DNA of 64,000 bases from Lepas anatifera (GCA_034440635.1 JAOTON010002130.1:62001-126000), one strand, 5' to 3'; shown: positions 32,035-42,030, numbered from the stretch's first letter. Made by a program: numbers and translations. Notes: generated by a model from the sequence alone, not told the origin.

Positions 32035-32645
32035 GCAGGGGTAAGATGCCAGTTTCTACTCAAATCAAAGGTATATTCCGTTCATCTAGAGGTCATAGCA
32101 TGGAAATAAGCCCGAAAACCAATACTTTTAGGAATGGTCCCACCCCTATCACTCATTCCTACCACTCATTCCTACCAAGTGCAATCAAATCATTTAACAA
32201 GCTCCCGAATCGAATGAAAGAAATCAACTCGCCTAGGGTCTTCTTGAAACACCTAAAAGATCACTTCAAAGTCAACCAACCACCGTTATACTTTTCATTA
32301 GGATCCAAAATTCAGAACTCTTGCTTAACACAGTTAAGACTTGGGATTTCGAAACTAAATGCTCACGCCTACCAAATTCAAAATTCGGACTCCCCCTCCT
32401 GCTTGTGCGGATATCAAAATGAAAATACAGAACATTATTTTATGCAATGTCCCCGTTTTGATCCTCAAAGAACTCCTATGGAAAACAGCATATCTACGAT
32501 ATTAAATCATTCTTTCAGAAACATGCATCGTAAAAACAAAATTGACATATTAATCCATGGTCGAAATCTCGCTCCAGGCAAGGACAGGGCAGTAGCTCAC
32601 GCAGATTTTCAATTTGTTCATAGCACAAAGAGGTTCGTTATTTAA
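32035..32645 (+). pseudogene. 3' fragment of a LINE polyprotein (family 1), plus strand
   Basis: A 200-codon open frame to a stop at 32643 holds FLPSAIKSFNKLPNRM, LTQLRLGISKLNAH, and a Cys/His cluster SPSCLCG-x7-HYFMQC typical of the extreme C-terminus of many animal LINE proteins. It ends HADFQFVHSTKRF. The 5' part of the element is missing, as usual for truncated LINEs. The same tail, more decayed, lies at 26865-27240 on the other strand. The upstream codons (32025-32040) probably belong to flanking DNA. Confidence 0.75.
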
Positions 32646-33209
32646 CAAGAGTCATTAAATTAATCATGTTATAGCCAGTGCTCGATGTGGTTTAGTGAGC
32701 CGTACTTTCGATGGCGAGTGTCGCGGCGGTGCGTTGGCCTCTCTGGCGGCGCTGAGATGGCACCATGATTGTGTTTGCGTGGGACGCCTAGATTTAAGCG
32801 CTTCGGCGGGTTTGCGTTCCTCGTAGCAGCCTTTGTGTGTGTTTTTTTCTGAACCATGAAATAAATATTATGGATATTAAATATTATGGATATCAGCAGG
32901 ATCTTTCCCCGGAATAGAGGTTATGTAATGTCTGGGACACACTCCCATATCATATGCATTCTGCTTCATCTATCTGTTCGTTTCTTTGGAAATTTTCTGA
33001 TTAAAGAGTTCGTGAATTAGGTATTCGCAAAGAATTGGTAATCATTTCCCGTAAAGGAGATGTCAATTTCTTTGTGCCCAAAACGACTGACCTTCAATAA
33101 CTTCAAGATCAGAGGCTGTGAGACTGCTCAGTCTGATAACCAGAGTGAATTATGGTAGAGTCAGGTTAACATCATGCGCGCAATAACATTAAATTTCCCG
33201 AAACGAAAA
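32646..33209. other. LINE 3' flank and unassigned DNA
   Basis: No recognised gene. ATATTATGGATAT is repeated near 32865-32895. Confidence 0.35.
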
Positions 33210-33556
33210 GCCCCGTTTGTGTGGTCCTGCCCCGTCCTAGTCACCAGTCCCCGTGTACGTGGTTCTGTCCCGTCCTAGTCACCAGCCCCGTGTGCGAGGT
33301 TTTGCCCCGTCCTAGTCACCAGCCCCCCGTGTATGTGGTTCTGCCCCGTCCTAGTCACCAGGCCCGTGTGCGTGGTTCTGCCCCATCCTAGTCACCAGCC
33401 CCGTGTGCGAGGTTCTGCCCCGTCCTAGTCACCAGCCCCGTGTGCGAGGTTCTGCCCCGTCCTAGTCACCAGGCCCGTGTGCGTGATTCTGCCCCGTCCT
33501 AGTCACCAGCCCCGTGTGCGAGGTTTTGCCCCGTCCTAGTCACCAGGCCCGTGTGG
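33210..33556 (+). repeat. 37-bp minisatellite
   Basis: About nine units sharing CCCCGTCCTAGTCACCAG and CCCGTGTGCG-GGTTCTG, with single-base and one-base-length variants. No coding role is visible. Confidence 0.9.
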
Positions 33557-33740
33557 TGTTATCTGACTATGCCTGCGAGCGTGGCTCAGGGAAACTGCAA
33601 CGCCGGCAGCTGAACTGGGATGGAGCTGTGGGTGACTGGTGGCATCTGCATTTTGTTTTGTTTTTATGTTTTTCAAAACAATACGCACGTACACCATTTT
33701 TATCACTCTCTATTTGATGCTCGGTTGAACTCATTACAAT

Positions 33741-33925
33741 AAGACGGGAACTTATAGGCAGATTCAAACCTTTCCTTGAAATGAGTGGCAGGCTCCTTAT
33801 CGGTTGGATTTCTAACCCTTTCTTGAAATGAGTGGCAGGCTCCTTATGAGCAGGTTCCAACCCTTCCATGAAGTGAGTGACTAGTTCCAACCCTTCTCTG
33901 AAATGAGTGGCAGGCTCCTGCGGTA
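33741..33925 (+). repeat. Short array around TTGAAATGAGTGGCAGGCTCC
   Basis: Four imperfect units of 40-55 bp containing GAAATGAGTGGCAGGCTCC and CCAACCCTT. The 130-codon frame on the minus strand translates this array. Confidence 0.7.
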
Positions 33926-34145
33926 TTCGTATGGAACGGTCACTCATCAGACAGCCCACTGGAACCTCAGCCTACTGGAGCCTAAGCCCACTGGAACCTC
34001 AGCCCACTAGAATTGTGAGAAAGTTAACACCTGCAGAGAAACTGCGCCACAAAAAGCATTGCTTCCATTGTGCCGGCACCCAGTCTCTCTCCGTCTCCCG
34101 CCTCGTGACTGCCGTCTGAGTGAGCCGTTCCAAGCACCCGTCGGC

Positions 34146-34161
34146 GTCTCTCTCTCTCTCT

Positions 34162-34238
<77 letters not shown>
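34146..34238. repeat. (CT)n microsatellite
   Basis: About 93 bp of CT with one TTTT interruption. Ser-Leu and Arg-Glu open frames are translations of it. Confidence 0.98.
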
Positions 34239-34241
<3 letters not shown>

Positions 34242-34327
34242 AGGCCGTGACTTCACTAGCACGCCGGCTCACGGAACTGAGGCTGGTGGGCGCTGGTGTG
34301 GAGATCAACTTGGACATGACATCAGTA

Positions 34328-34522
34328 GCTTTTTATTAGGGCCACTCCCAACAGGCACACTTGCCCAATTACAGGGAGTATTTGCGCGGGTGTTTAAGGA
34401 TCCTCTCCACCGGGTCAGATCGGACACGGAAGGCGGTTTCCCGCCGTGGGGATTGAACCCACGTTAATCAATGCTATCCGATCCGTAGACTGGCAACGAA
34501 GCCACTTGGCCACCCCGGCCCC
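34328..34522 (-). mobile_element. tRNA-derived SINE (family C), minus strand
   Basis: The complement begins GGGGCCGGGGTGGCCAAGTGG (A-box-like) and has GTGGGTTCAATCCCCAC (B box), then a body ending TGGCCCTAATAAAAAGC. The tRNA-like part resembles a Leu/Ser-type head but is followed directly by the SINE body, so it is not taken as a tRNA gene. Only one copy is in the window. Confidence 0.65.
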
Positions 34523-34974
34523 ACACCATATGACCTCAGCAGTGGTAAAAATTGTTCTTACATCAGTGGAGGAGGCCGGACAGGGAATTTGAGAGCGGTG
34601 GGCATTAGTGCGAGGGTGACCATCAGCTAGTCATGGCGTCAGGAGAACAGGCGGCCTCTGGCGAGTCGAGCTGGTGATCGAAACAACACTATGATTGTGG
34701 ACGACAGAGCTATAACTGTGGCTCATACCAAGTAATGTCAATAATATTGTATTTAGTGGTTGTTTTTTGTCCCGCGATAGTGCCTTCAAATGGCGGCTAC
34801 CTGTGCTGAACGTTGTAGCACAATAACCCTTTTCTATTTGTCCATCTGAACATGAGCACACTCCCGTTAATTGTTATGATAATGCCCGCCACGGTCCACG
34901 TGCCCTAAAGTCCCACTCAATATGATGGTTAGCTACTCCCTTTCGGTGTTACAACCGTGAGCTGTCACTATAAC
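34523..34974. other. Unassigned DNA
   Basis: No recognised features. It leads into the 85-bp minisatellite. Confidence 0.3.
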
Positions 34975-35687
34975 TGAACTATAGCTGCCAGTTGTGGGGC
35001 ACCAGCACAGGACGTTACCGCCAGTAGTGGAGGGACAGCTGCAGCAGCCACTATCACTGTGAACTATAGCTGCCAGTTGTGGGGCACCAGACAGGACGTT
35101 ACCGCCAGTAGTGGAGGGACGCTGCAGCTGCCACTATCACTGTGAACTATAGCTGCCAGTTTGGGCACCAGCACAGGACGTTACCGCCAGTAGTGGAGGG
35201 ACAGCTGCAGCTGCCACTATCACTGTGAACTATAGCTGCCAGTTGTGGGGCACCAGCACAGGACGTTACCGCCAGTAGTGGAGGGACGCTGCAGCTGCCA
35301 CTATCACTGTGAACTATAGCTGCCAGTTTGGGCACCAGCACAGACGTTACCGCCAGTAGTGGAGGGACGCTGCAGCTGCCACTATCACTGTGAACTATAG
35401 CTGCCAGTTGTGGGGCACCAGCACAGACGTTACCGCCAGTAGCGGAGGGACAGCTGCAGCTGCCACTATCACTGTGAACTATAGCTGCCAGTTGTGGGGC
35501 ACCAGCACGGCCGTTACCGCCAGTAGTGGAGGGACAGCTGCAGCTGCCACTATCACTGTGAACTATAGCTGCCAGTGGTGGGGCACCAGCACAGGCCGTT
35601 ACCGCCAGTAGTGGAGGGACAGCTGCAGCTGCCACTATCACTGTGAACTATAGCTGCCAGTTGTGGGGCACCAGCACAGGACGTTAC
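34975..35687 (+). repeat. 85-bp minisatellite, left part
   Basis: About eight units, each running from GTTACCGCCAGTAGTGGAGG through CACTATCACTGTGAACTATAG to CAGTTGTGGGGCACCAGCAC. The array is cut at GTTAC by the Gypsy element and resumes at 40674. The 164-codon minus-strand frame here is a translation of the repeat. Confidence 0.9.
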
Positions 35688-35875
35688 TGTAGTGTCCACC
35701 GTTTCCAGAGGTTTATAACCCTTTGAAGTATCTGGCAACTTGACTGTTTGGATCTGGTATCTGTGTAGAATAAAATGTGTCCAGGGTAATACCCGTGTCT
35801 GTAAAAACCGAGAAATCACCGATTTAGGAACTCACCAGAACCATCACCACCACCATAGTTACCATCATCGTTACA
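35688..35875 (+). repeat. 5' LTR of Gypsy element
   Basis: 188 bp, from TGTAGTGTCCACCG to CATCATCGTTACA, with AATAAA at 35769-35774. It differs from the 3' LTR at three sites (about 98.4% identity). A conventional TATA box is not obvious. Confidence 0.95.
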
Positions 35876-35876
35876 T

Positions 35877-35894
35877 TGGCGACCGAGGAGAGCC
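35877..35894 (+). other. Primer binding site
   Basis: TGGCGACCGAGGAGAGCC starts one base after the 5' LTR. The complement gives a tRNA 3' end of GGTCGCCA, with a G before CCA. That would suit tRNA-Ser, as in Mag-type elements, but the tRNA identity is inferred. Confidence 0.65.
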
Positions 35895-36025
35895 TTGCAA
35901 TCGTTCTTTCGGTGGTTTTTACCTGGATTTGTGCAAACTACTTACCGTAAGTTTGGACTGCGTCAGCGCACGTCGCACCACGTGGCTTACCCATGGCTTC
36001 GCTGGTACCCCCTGCCTTGCCAGTG

Positions 36026-36564
36026 ATGGCTCGTTTTGACCCACATACCCAACCTGTCGGCCCTCGTTGGTCGCGCTGGTTGCGTTTTTCCGCAACTCAC
36101 TGGCTTCTGCTGCAATTACCAGCCCAGAGCAGCAGAAAGCTTTGCCTTTACACCATGCTGGTGAAGAGGTTTTCGAGATCTACGCTACATTGCCAGTTCT
36201 ACCTTCTGATGCATCTTCTGAGGATTCTTCTGTTTTTGAGCAGGCCTGTGCTCAGATTACAGCACGTTTTGAACCCAAGAGGAACATTCAGTATGAGGTC
36301 TACCAGTTCCAGGCTGCCCATCAAAATCCAGGGGAAACTCTTGATGAGTTTGTAACCCGGCTTCGCCTTCTCTCAACCTACTGTGCATTCACTGATGTTG
36401 ACCGTGAGATCAAGACGCGTGTCATCCAGTCCTGCACTTCGTCATGACTGCGCCGCAGAGCCCTGAGGGATGACATGAGTCTGCACGAGCTGCTTGCAGT
36501 TGGGCGTTCGCTTGAACTTTCTGAGCAGCAGGCTACTCATATCGAGAAGGGAGGAGAAATGCCC
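36026..36564 (+). pseudogene. Gypsy gag, N-terminal part (frameshifted, stop, MITE insertion)
   Basis: The start MARFDPHTQPVGPRWSRW (frame of 36026) fits a Gypsy gag N-terminus. A frameshift near 36095 moves the coding to the frame of 36067, which has EVFEIYATLP, QFQAAHQNPGETLDEFVTRL and CAFTDVDREIKTRVIQ. A TGA at 36445 interrupts it, and the frame then continues (LRDDMSLHELLAVGRSLEL) to the MITE at 36565. Gag would form the virus-like particle that packages the RNA. The nucleocapsid end continues after the MITE in the next feature. Confidence 0.85.
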
Positions 36565-36858
36565 AGAGGTGGGCGCCGCTACCAATTTCTTTAAACCGCT
36601 ACCGCTACTTCCGCTACCTTGGTAACGTGAAACCGCTACCGCTACTCCGCTACTTTTTGAAAACATGAAAGCGCTACCCAAAACATGTCTTCAATACCCT
36701 GCTGTTTGGGTAGCGATTTTAATTTTCTAGAGTCCGCTACCCGCTACTCCGCTACTTTTTTGGTAGAGGAGTCGCTACCGCTACTCCGCTACCATTTAGG
36801 AGTCCGCAAGTTGCGGAGTAGCGGAGTAGCGGACTAAAGTAGTGGACCGCCCACCTCT
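36565..36858. mobile_element. 294-bp hAT-like MITE inside gag
   Basis: Termini AGAGGTGGGCG and CGCCCACCTCT are inverted, and GAAATGCCC is duplicated on both sides (36556-36564 and 36859-36867; the exact 8- or 9-bp limit is ambiguous). The interior is built from CCGCTACTCCGCTAC-type words in both orientations, giving a strong foldback. The net insertion of 303 bp keeps the gag frame phase. It landed after the Gypsy copy had inserted. Confidence 0.9.
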
Positions 36859-36861
36859 GAA

Positions 36862-39198
36862 ATGCCCAACATCAACCAGGTCACAAAACGGAAATCAGTT
36901 TCTCAACCCAAACCACAAAAGCAAGTGCAGCCAAGATTCGAGTCTAAATGTGGATTGTGTGGAGGTTCGTACCCACATGCTGATGGACCAACCAAGTGTC
37001 CTGCCCATGGGAAGGTGTGCCACAACTGTGGAAAGCTGAATCACTTTGGAAAAGTGTGTCGCTCAGCAAGGGTGAACACGAAACCTGCTAAATTGCCAGG
37101 CCACCAAGGTGACCAAGTTAAACAGAAATCAGCTGTTTACCAGGTTAGTGATCAACCATCCAGTGATGATGAATATATATTTGCCATAGGCACATCAAAG
37201 CACCCCCAAGTGACTGTAGACCTGGCAGGAACTCCTGTAAGTGTCATCATCGATTCTGGTGCAAGCACCAACTTGCTAGACACCTCATCGTTCGAGAAGC
37301 TGATGCCTCAACCATGCCTGAAGTCTACCAGTACCAAGCTGTTCTCGTATGGTGCAAATGAACCACTGCCAATCAAGGGAACATTCACAGCTCCAGTATC
37401 CCATCAAGGGATCACTGTGATGAGTGATTTCTTTGTGATTGAAGGTTCACAAGGATGTCTGCTCAGTTTCCAAACCTCTAAGGATCTGGGTCTCCTTGAG
37501 GTCATCCAGGAAATCAAGAGTGCCATCTCAGGTGATGCAGTAGTGAACCAGCTGCTGGGAACCCACAATGTCACTGAAGGTATTAGCAAGTTGAAGAACC
37601 ATCAAGTGGAACTCCACATCGACCAGTCTGTACCTCCTGTTGCGCAACCTCACCGTCGCATCCCGTTCCACACACGTCAAGTTCTGGAGAAAGAACTTGA
37701 TTCACTCTTGGAACAGGATATCATAGAACCAGTGTCAGGACCTACCCCTTGGGTGTCACCAATCGTTTGTGTACCAAAACCTAAGGAACCATCTGCCATC
37801 AGGGTGTGTGTTGACATGCGACAAGCCAACACTGCCATCCTGCGAGAACGCCATCTGACACCAACAGTGGACGACATCATTCATGATCTGAATGGTGCTG
37901 CTGTGTTCAGCAAGCTCGACCTGCGTGCTGGATATCATCAGCTCGAGTTAACTCCTGAAAGTCGGACGATCACAACTTTCTCAACCCACAGAGGACTGTA
38001 CCGCTACAAACGTCTCAGTTTTGGTATTTCTTCAGCAAGTGAAGTGTTCCAAAACACCCTTCAGCAGGTGCTCGCTGGAATTCCAGGAGTGAGGAACTTC
38101 TCGGATGACATTCTCGTCTTTGGAGCAAGTCAAGTGGATCATGATGCCGCCCTGACCAGCGTCATCAAGCGTCTCCATGAGAACGGTCTGACAATCAACC
38201 AGTCTAAGTGCAAGTTCAACCAAGACAAGCTTGAGTTCTTCGGGTACGTCTTCGGATCCGATGGTATGCGTCCAGATCCCAAGAAGGTCAAAGCCATCCT
38301 GGACATGCCAGCTCCGTGCAATGTCTCCGATGTGAGAAGCCTTCTCGGCATGACCAACTACCTGTCAAGGTTCATCGCTAACTATGCGCACATCACAACT
38401 CCACTTCGGGACCTGACAAAGAAGGACGTTCCTTGGAACTGGACTGAGGACCATGACCGAGCGTTCGAGATCCTCAAGTGTTCGCTAACCAGTGAGCAAA
38501 ACATGGCCTACTTCGACCCCAAGAAGGATACCATGCTTGTTGTGGATGCAAGCCCCTTCGGACTTGGTGGAATCCTGTGCCAAATGGACTCGAACAAACC
38601 AAAAGCTGTATCTGTCATCGCATATGGAAGCAGTGCGCTGACCAGTGTGGAACAGCGCTACTCACAGACCGAGCGAGAAGCACTGGCCATCGTATGGGGA
38701 TGTGAACACTTTCACTTGTACATACACGGCAACAAGGTGAGTGTGGTCACCGACCACAAACCTGTTCAGCTTCTGAGGAACAACCCATCATCCAAACCAC
38801 CGGCCCGAATCGAGTGTTGGGGCCTCCGCCTTCAACAGTACGACCTGGACATCGTCTTCCGTCCTGGTAAGGACAACCCAGCTGACTACATGTCAAGGCA
38901 TCCGCTCTCTGTGATGGAACGGCATGACCGTCTTCCAGCTCATCGCGCTGAGGAGTACATCAACTTCACGACATCACACACAGTGCCGAAGGCAATGACG
39001 GTTCAAGAGGTGAAGGAACATACAGCGAACGATCCAGTGCTGCAGGAAGTGATCAAGCGAGTGAACTGCCAATGGCCTACTCTCACCCGTGATCATCCCG
39101 ATTTTACACCGTACAACAACATTCGTGATGAACTCTGTGTGACCCAGGACCAACTCGTACTGCGTCAAGACCGACTGATCCTTCCCAAAACCCTTTAA
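36862..39198 (+). CDS. Gypsy nucleocapsid, protease, reverse transcriptase and RNase H frame
   Basis: A 778-codon frame in phase with gag; its apparent ATG is internal to the original polyprotein. In order it has two zinc knuckles (Cys30/Cys33/His39/Cys46 and Cys53/Cys56/His61/Cys66, around CPAHGKVCHNCGKLNHF) and an aspartic protease motif VIIDSGASTNLL (Asp131). Reverse transcriptase follows with FSKLDLRAGYHQ (about 349-360) and FSDDILVFG (413-421; most relatives have Tyr first), then RNase H with LVVDASPFGLGG (Asp562), TEREALAI (Glu605) and VVTDHKP (Asp631). A TAA at 39196 cuts it before integrase. It copies element RNA into DNA; this copy is no longer continuous. Confidence 0.95.
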   Translation: MPNINQVTKRKSVSQPKPQKQVQPRFESKCGLCGGSYPHADGPTKCPAHGKVCHNCGKLNHFGKVCRSARVNTKPAKLPGHQGDQVKQKSAVYQVSDQPSSDDEYIFAIGTSKHPQVTVDLAGTPVSVIIDSGASTNLLDTSSFEKLMPQPCLKSTSTKLFSYGANEPLPIKGTFTAPVSHQGITVMSDFFVIEGSQGCLLSFQTSKDLGLLEVIQEIKSAISGDAVVNQLLGTHNVTEGISKLKNHQVELHIDQSVPPVAQPHRRIPFHTRQVLEKELDSLLEQDIIEPVSGPTPWVSPIVCVPKPKEPSAIRVCVDMRQANTAILRERHLTPTVDDIIHDLNGAAVFSKLDLRAGYHQLELTPESRTITTFSTHRGLYRYKRLSFGISSASEVFQNTLQQVLAGIPGVRNFSDDILVFGASQVDHDAALTSVIKRLHENGLTINQSKCKFNQDKLEFFGYVFGSDGMRPDPKKVKAILDMPAPCNVSDVRSLLGMTNYLSRFIANYAHITTPLRDLTKKDVPWNWTEDHDRAFEILKCSLTSEQNMAYFDPKKDTMLVVDASPFGLGGILCQMDSNKPKAVSVIAYGSSALTSVEQRYSQTEREALAIVWGCEHFHLYIHGNKVSVVTDHKPVQLLRNNPSSKPPARIECWGLRLQQYDLDIVFRPGKDNPADYMSRHPLSVMERHDRLPAHRAEEYINFTTSHTVPKAMTVQEVKEHTANDPVLQEVIKRVNCQWPTLTRDHPDFTPYNNIRDELCVTQDQLVLRQDRLILPKTL

Positions 39199-39801
39199 AA
39201 GAAAGCTGTGAAGCTCGCACATCAAGGTCACCAGGGTATTGTGAAGACGAAGCGGCTTCTACGTGAAAAGGTGTGGTTTCCCGGCATCGATAGTCTTGTT
39301 GAAGAGGAAGTTCAAAGCTGCCTCGCCTGTCAAGCTACCACCCCTGTGCATCAAGCCCAGGCACTTCTCCAGATGACGCCGTTGCCCCAAGGACTTTGGC
39401 AACATCTCAGTGCAGACTTCTGTGGACCGTTCCCATCAGGTGACTACCTGTTAGTCATTGTTGATGACTACTCTCGTTATCCAGTGGTTTACACCACCAA
39501 GTCCACGTCGGCAAAGTCTGTGCTGCCACTGCTGGATAATGCATTCTCTATCTTTGGCATCCCAGAAGTCCTAAAGACGGACAATGGCCCGCCATTCAAT
39601 GGCCGGGAGATCGAGGACTTCGCGAATCACCTCGGTTTCAAACACAGGAAGATCACTCCTCTGTGGCCTCAAGCAAATGGAGAAGCCGAACGTTTCATGA
39701 GAACCATTGGGAAAGTGGTTCGCGCAGCTGCCATAGAGCGTCTCTCTCTGCTTCAGGAGATTTCTCCGCAACTACCGCGCTACACCGCACTCATCGACTA
39801 G
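39199..39801 (+). pseudogene. Gypsy integrase (zinc-binding and DDE core)
   Basis: In the same frame as the preceding pol, after the TAA. VKLAHQGHQGIVKTKRLL and SCLACQ form the HHCC zinc site. The core has LSADFCGPF (first Asp), KTDNGPPFNG (second Asp) and QANGEAERFMRT (Glu), so the DDE triad is intact. A frameshift just before 39761 ends the proper frame, and the remaining codons to 39801 are out of phase. Without the stop and shift it would insert the cDNA at five-base staggered cuts, in keeping with the GTTAC duplication. Confidence 0.9.
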
Positions 39802-40342
39802 CAAGTCTCCAGCGGAGCTTATGTTTGGTCGCCCCATCAAGACCTTGCTCCCGTCCAAGGTGACTCGTCCCCCCGACGACTTCTCCGTCAGAAAGGCTGA
39901 TGGCTCAGCCAAGCTGAAGATGAAGCAGCACGCTGACCAGCGTCGGTCATCTCGACCTCACTCTCTGCACGTCGGAGATCTCGTTCTTGTGCCAGCGCCC
40001 AAGTCCAATAAGCTGTCGCCTCGTTTCCATCCTGCGCCTTACCGTGTATCTGCTGTGAAAGGCACCATGGTGACTGCTACAGCTGGATCGCACTCTGTGA
40101 CCAGAAACGCATCGCTCCTCAAGCCCTGTTCGCGGCTCACCCTCACTGGGTCTCCCTACTCGGACGAAGAGGAGGAGGAAACAGAAGAACTAATCGACCA
40201 CACTCTGCAAAAGCTGCGTCATGCTCCAGTGCCGGTCTTGGAACCGCCGCCCTTGGGACCGACAGCGCCGGCCGTCGTACCCTCTCCATGCCGCCGCAGC
40301 ACAAGACCGCGCGCTGCGAAACCGGTTCGGTATCGCGACTGA
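39761..40342 (+). pseudogene. Gypsy integrase C-terminal tail
   Basis: In the +1 frame from 39761 the sequence starts FLRNYRATPHSSTSKSPAEL and MFGRPIKTLLP, the expected continuation of Gypsy integrase, so a frameshift separates it from the core. Later come HVGDLVLVPAPKSNKLSP and HPAPYRVSAVKG, a small beta-barrel-like C-terminal domain, then an acidic patch (DEEEEETEEL) and a basic end. The frame stops at 40342, about 140 bp before the 3' LTR. No envelope gene follows. Confidence 0.85.
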
Positions 40343-40471
40343 TACAATGATGATGCAGTGAGCAGTGATGAGTAGATTCTGAACTTCCATTAGCAGTTGT
40401 AGTTTTCTGTGAAATATCCGTTGCTGTTCGTAAGCCCTCAGTGAATGTGTCTGTCAGACCTGCTTTTCTCC

Positions 40472-40485
40472 AAGGAGGGGAGAGC
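40472..40485 (+). other. Polypurine tract of Gypsy element
   Basis: AAGGAGGGGAGAGC lies directly before the 3' LTR. It would prime plus-strand DNA synthesis. Confidence 0.85.
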
Positions 40486-40673
40486 TGTAGTGTCCACCGT
40501 TTCCAGAGGTTTATAACCCTTTGAAGTATCTGGCAACTTGACTGTTTGGATCTGGTATCTGTTTAGAATAAAATGTGTCCAGGGTAATACCCGTGTCTGT
40601 AAAGACCGAGAAATCACCGATTTAGGAACTCACCAGAACCATCACCACCACCATAGTAACCATCATCGTTACA
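40486..40673 (+). repeat. 3' LTR of Gypsy element
   Basis: 188 bp, TGTAGTGTCC to CGTTACA, with three differences from the 5' LTR. It is followed by the duplicated GTTAC. Confidence 0.95.
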
Positions 40674-40796
40674 GTTACCGCCAGTAGCGGAGGGACAGCT
40701 GCAGCTGTCACTATCACTGTGAACTATAGCTACCAGTTGTGGGGCACCAGCACAGAACGTTACTGCCAGCAGCGGGCGGGGGGCAGCTGCGGTTCA
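40674..40796 (+). repeat. 85-bp minisatellite, right part
   Basis: The array resumes exactly at GTTACCGCCAGTAGCGGAGG after the Gypsy element, for about 1.4 units, then decays. Confidence 0.9.
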
Positions 40797-41066
40797 CTTC
40801 AAATATGTGCAGCACTGCGTGCCAGCTGGTTCTCCATGCAGTGTCGGATAGGGTGGTGAATCACTTCCCACTTGAGAGGCGATGGCCTTCGTACATTCTG
40901 AGCAGCGCCGCCCCCAACCAACTGCTCCTATTGTCTAAACGGGAAGAAACGCAACAGACGCGTCAAAGAGGTGATAGCACCTTCGCCCCACCCCTGGACT
41001 CGTTCTGCTTTCCATTAGCAGCACCACTGGAGAATGGAGCTTCAATTAACACACGCATATTGGGGG
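40797..41066. other. Unassigned DNA
   Basis: No recognised features. A 110-codon frame (40739-41071) starts inside the minisatellite and has no motif. Confidence 0.3.
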
Positions 41067-42030
41067 TCTGAGCCACCTTGGCTTTGAAAGGGGCGGGTAC
41101 CCCCCTCCCCTATGATCTCAAGAATAAAGCCAGATAGTGAAAAACGGTAAGCACGGTTGGATAGCCCATCCAAATCTATCGGAAACATGCAAGTTTTGTT
41201 GTTGTCAGATCACATTTAAGGTCACTAGACGTCAAGACATGCCACCATAGGGATAACATAAATGAAGGTTTTCAGTCATTACATCTGGGGATGAGGTGGC
41301 TTAGTGGATAGCACCCTTGTCTTCTAACCCACTGGTTCCGGGCTCAATTCCCGGCGGAGCCTCTGAATAAGTTGATCTGATCCCCAAAATCCCTTCTTAC
41401 AGGTGAGAGTTGCGATGTCATATGACCCTGGCAGTTAGTGCATCGTTAAACTCAAACAATTATTCTTAGCCATTACATCTGAATCAGTAAAGATAGAGCA
41501 AATAAATATAAACCATTACAATCCTCGCAGCAAGCCGAATCGAGTGATACATAATATGGCCTTTCGAGGCCGAAATCAGTTAAAATGCATTTCATTAGAA
41601 CCTCAAGAATGATACTAACCTGATGCCGCTAAAATAACCGCTCTACCACCACCCATTACTAGGTTATTCAGTTTAAACCATTTTCCATGCATTTCCAATG
41701 AAAAAGGCATGGTATCTACCTGATCGTAGGTCATCGATAACATAAATACCGGAATACATTTTGTATAACTCGGTAGGCCCGTTATGTGCCATGGGTTTCA
41801 AGTAGATAGGTTCACTCTATTCTGACTTATCCTATGTTAAACTTTTTTTAGATGAAGTCACTTAACCTGCACTGGTAACCTGGCCTGAGATGGCCCGATT
41901 TCAAAATTTTGATCGAAGTTGTACAAATGACCAGAGAAAAGTTATAGCAAGTACGGCGGGGTTACGCGTCGCCGTTTGTATTCCATCACCGAGAAGCCGG
42001 AGGGAGGCGGGTACCCACTCACGTCCCGTC
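41067..42030. mobile_element. AGGTCA-rich family copy, with SINE insertion
   Basis: It starts GGGGGTCTGAGCCACCTT and GGCGGGTACCCCCC, and ends CGGCGGGGTTACGCGTCGCC plus GGAGGCGGGTACCC. Both ends match 54118-55300 and, more distantly, 18318-19518. Inside are TAAGGTCACTAG and TAGGTCATCGATA words. The SINE at 41288-41470 interrupts it. Terminal TTAA sites are not evident, so the copy may be truncated. Confidence 0.6.
41288..41470 (+). mobile_element. SINE family A, well preserved copy
   Basis: The tRNA-like head (GTGGCTTAGTGGATAGC; GGGCTCAATTCCCGG), body AAGTTGATCTGATCC and tail TATGACCCTGGCAGTTAGTG are present. Perfect 11-bp duplications CATTACATCTG flank it (41277-41287 and 41471-41481). Confidence 0.85.

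Larger units (their letters stand above)
35688..40673 (+). mobile_element. Structurally complete Gypsy LTR retrotransposon
   Basis: The 4986-bp element has 188-bp LTRs (TG...CA), a primer site, gag, protease, reverse transcriptase, RNase H, integrase and a polypurine tract, in Gypsy order. Target duplications GTTAC stand at 35683-35687 and 40674-40678, inside an 85-bp minisatellite. The LTRs differ at three positions, so insertion was recent by genomic standards. It is disabled by a gag frameshift and stop, a MITE in gag, a stop at 39196 and a frameshift near 39760. Motifs suit the Mag-type branch of Gypsy, which is inference. Confidence 0.95.

Noticed and set aside
33999..34467. Arg-Glu and Ser-Leu repeat proteins
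   Set aside because: Translation of the (CT)n microsatellite on the two strands.
34440..34522. Leu/Ser-like tRNA gene on the minus strand
   Set aside because: A- and B-box-like blocks are present but the sequence continues into a body ending in AATAAAAAGC, as in a SINE, and the acceptor stem does not close convincingly.
36026..40342. Envelope gene making the Gypsy copy an errantivirus
   Set aside because: Only ~140 bp lie between the end of integrase and the 3' LTR; there is no room for an envelope frame.
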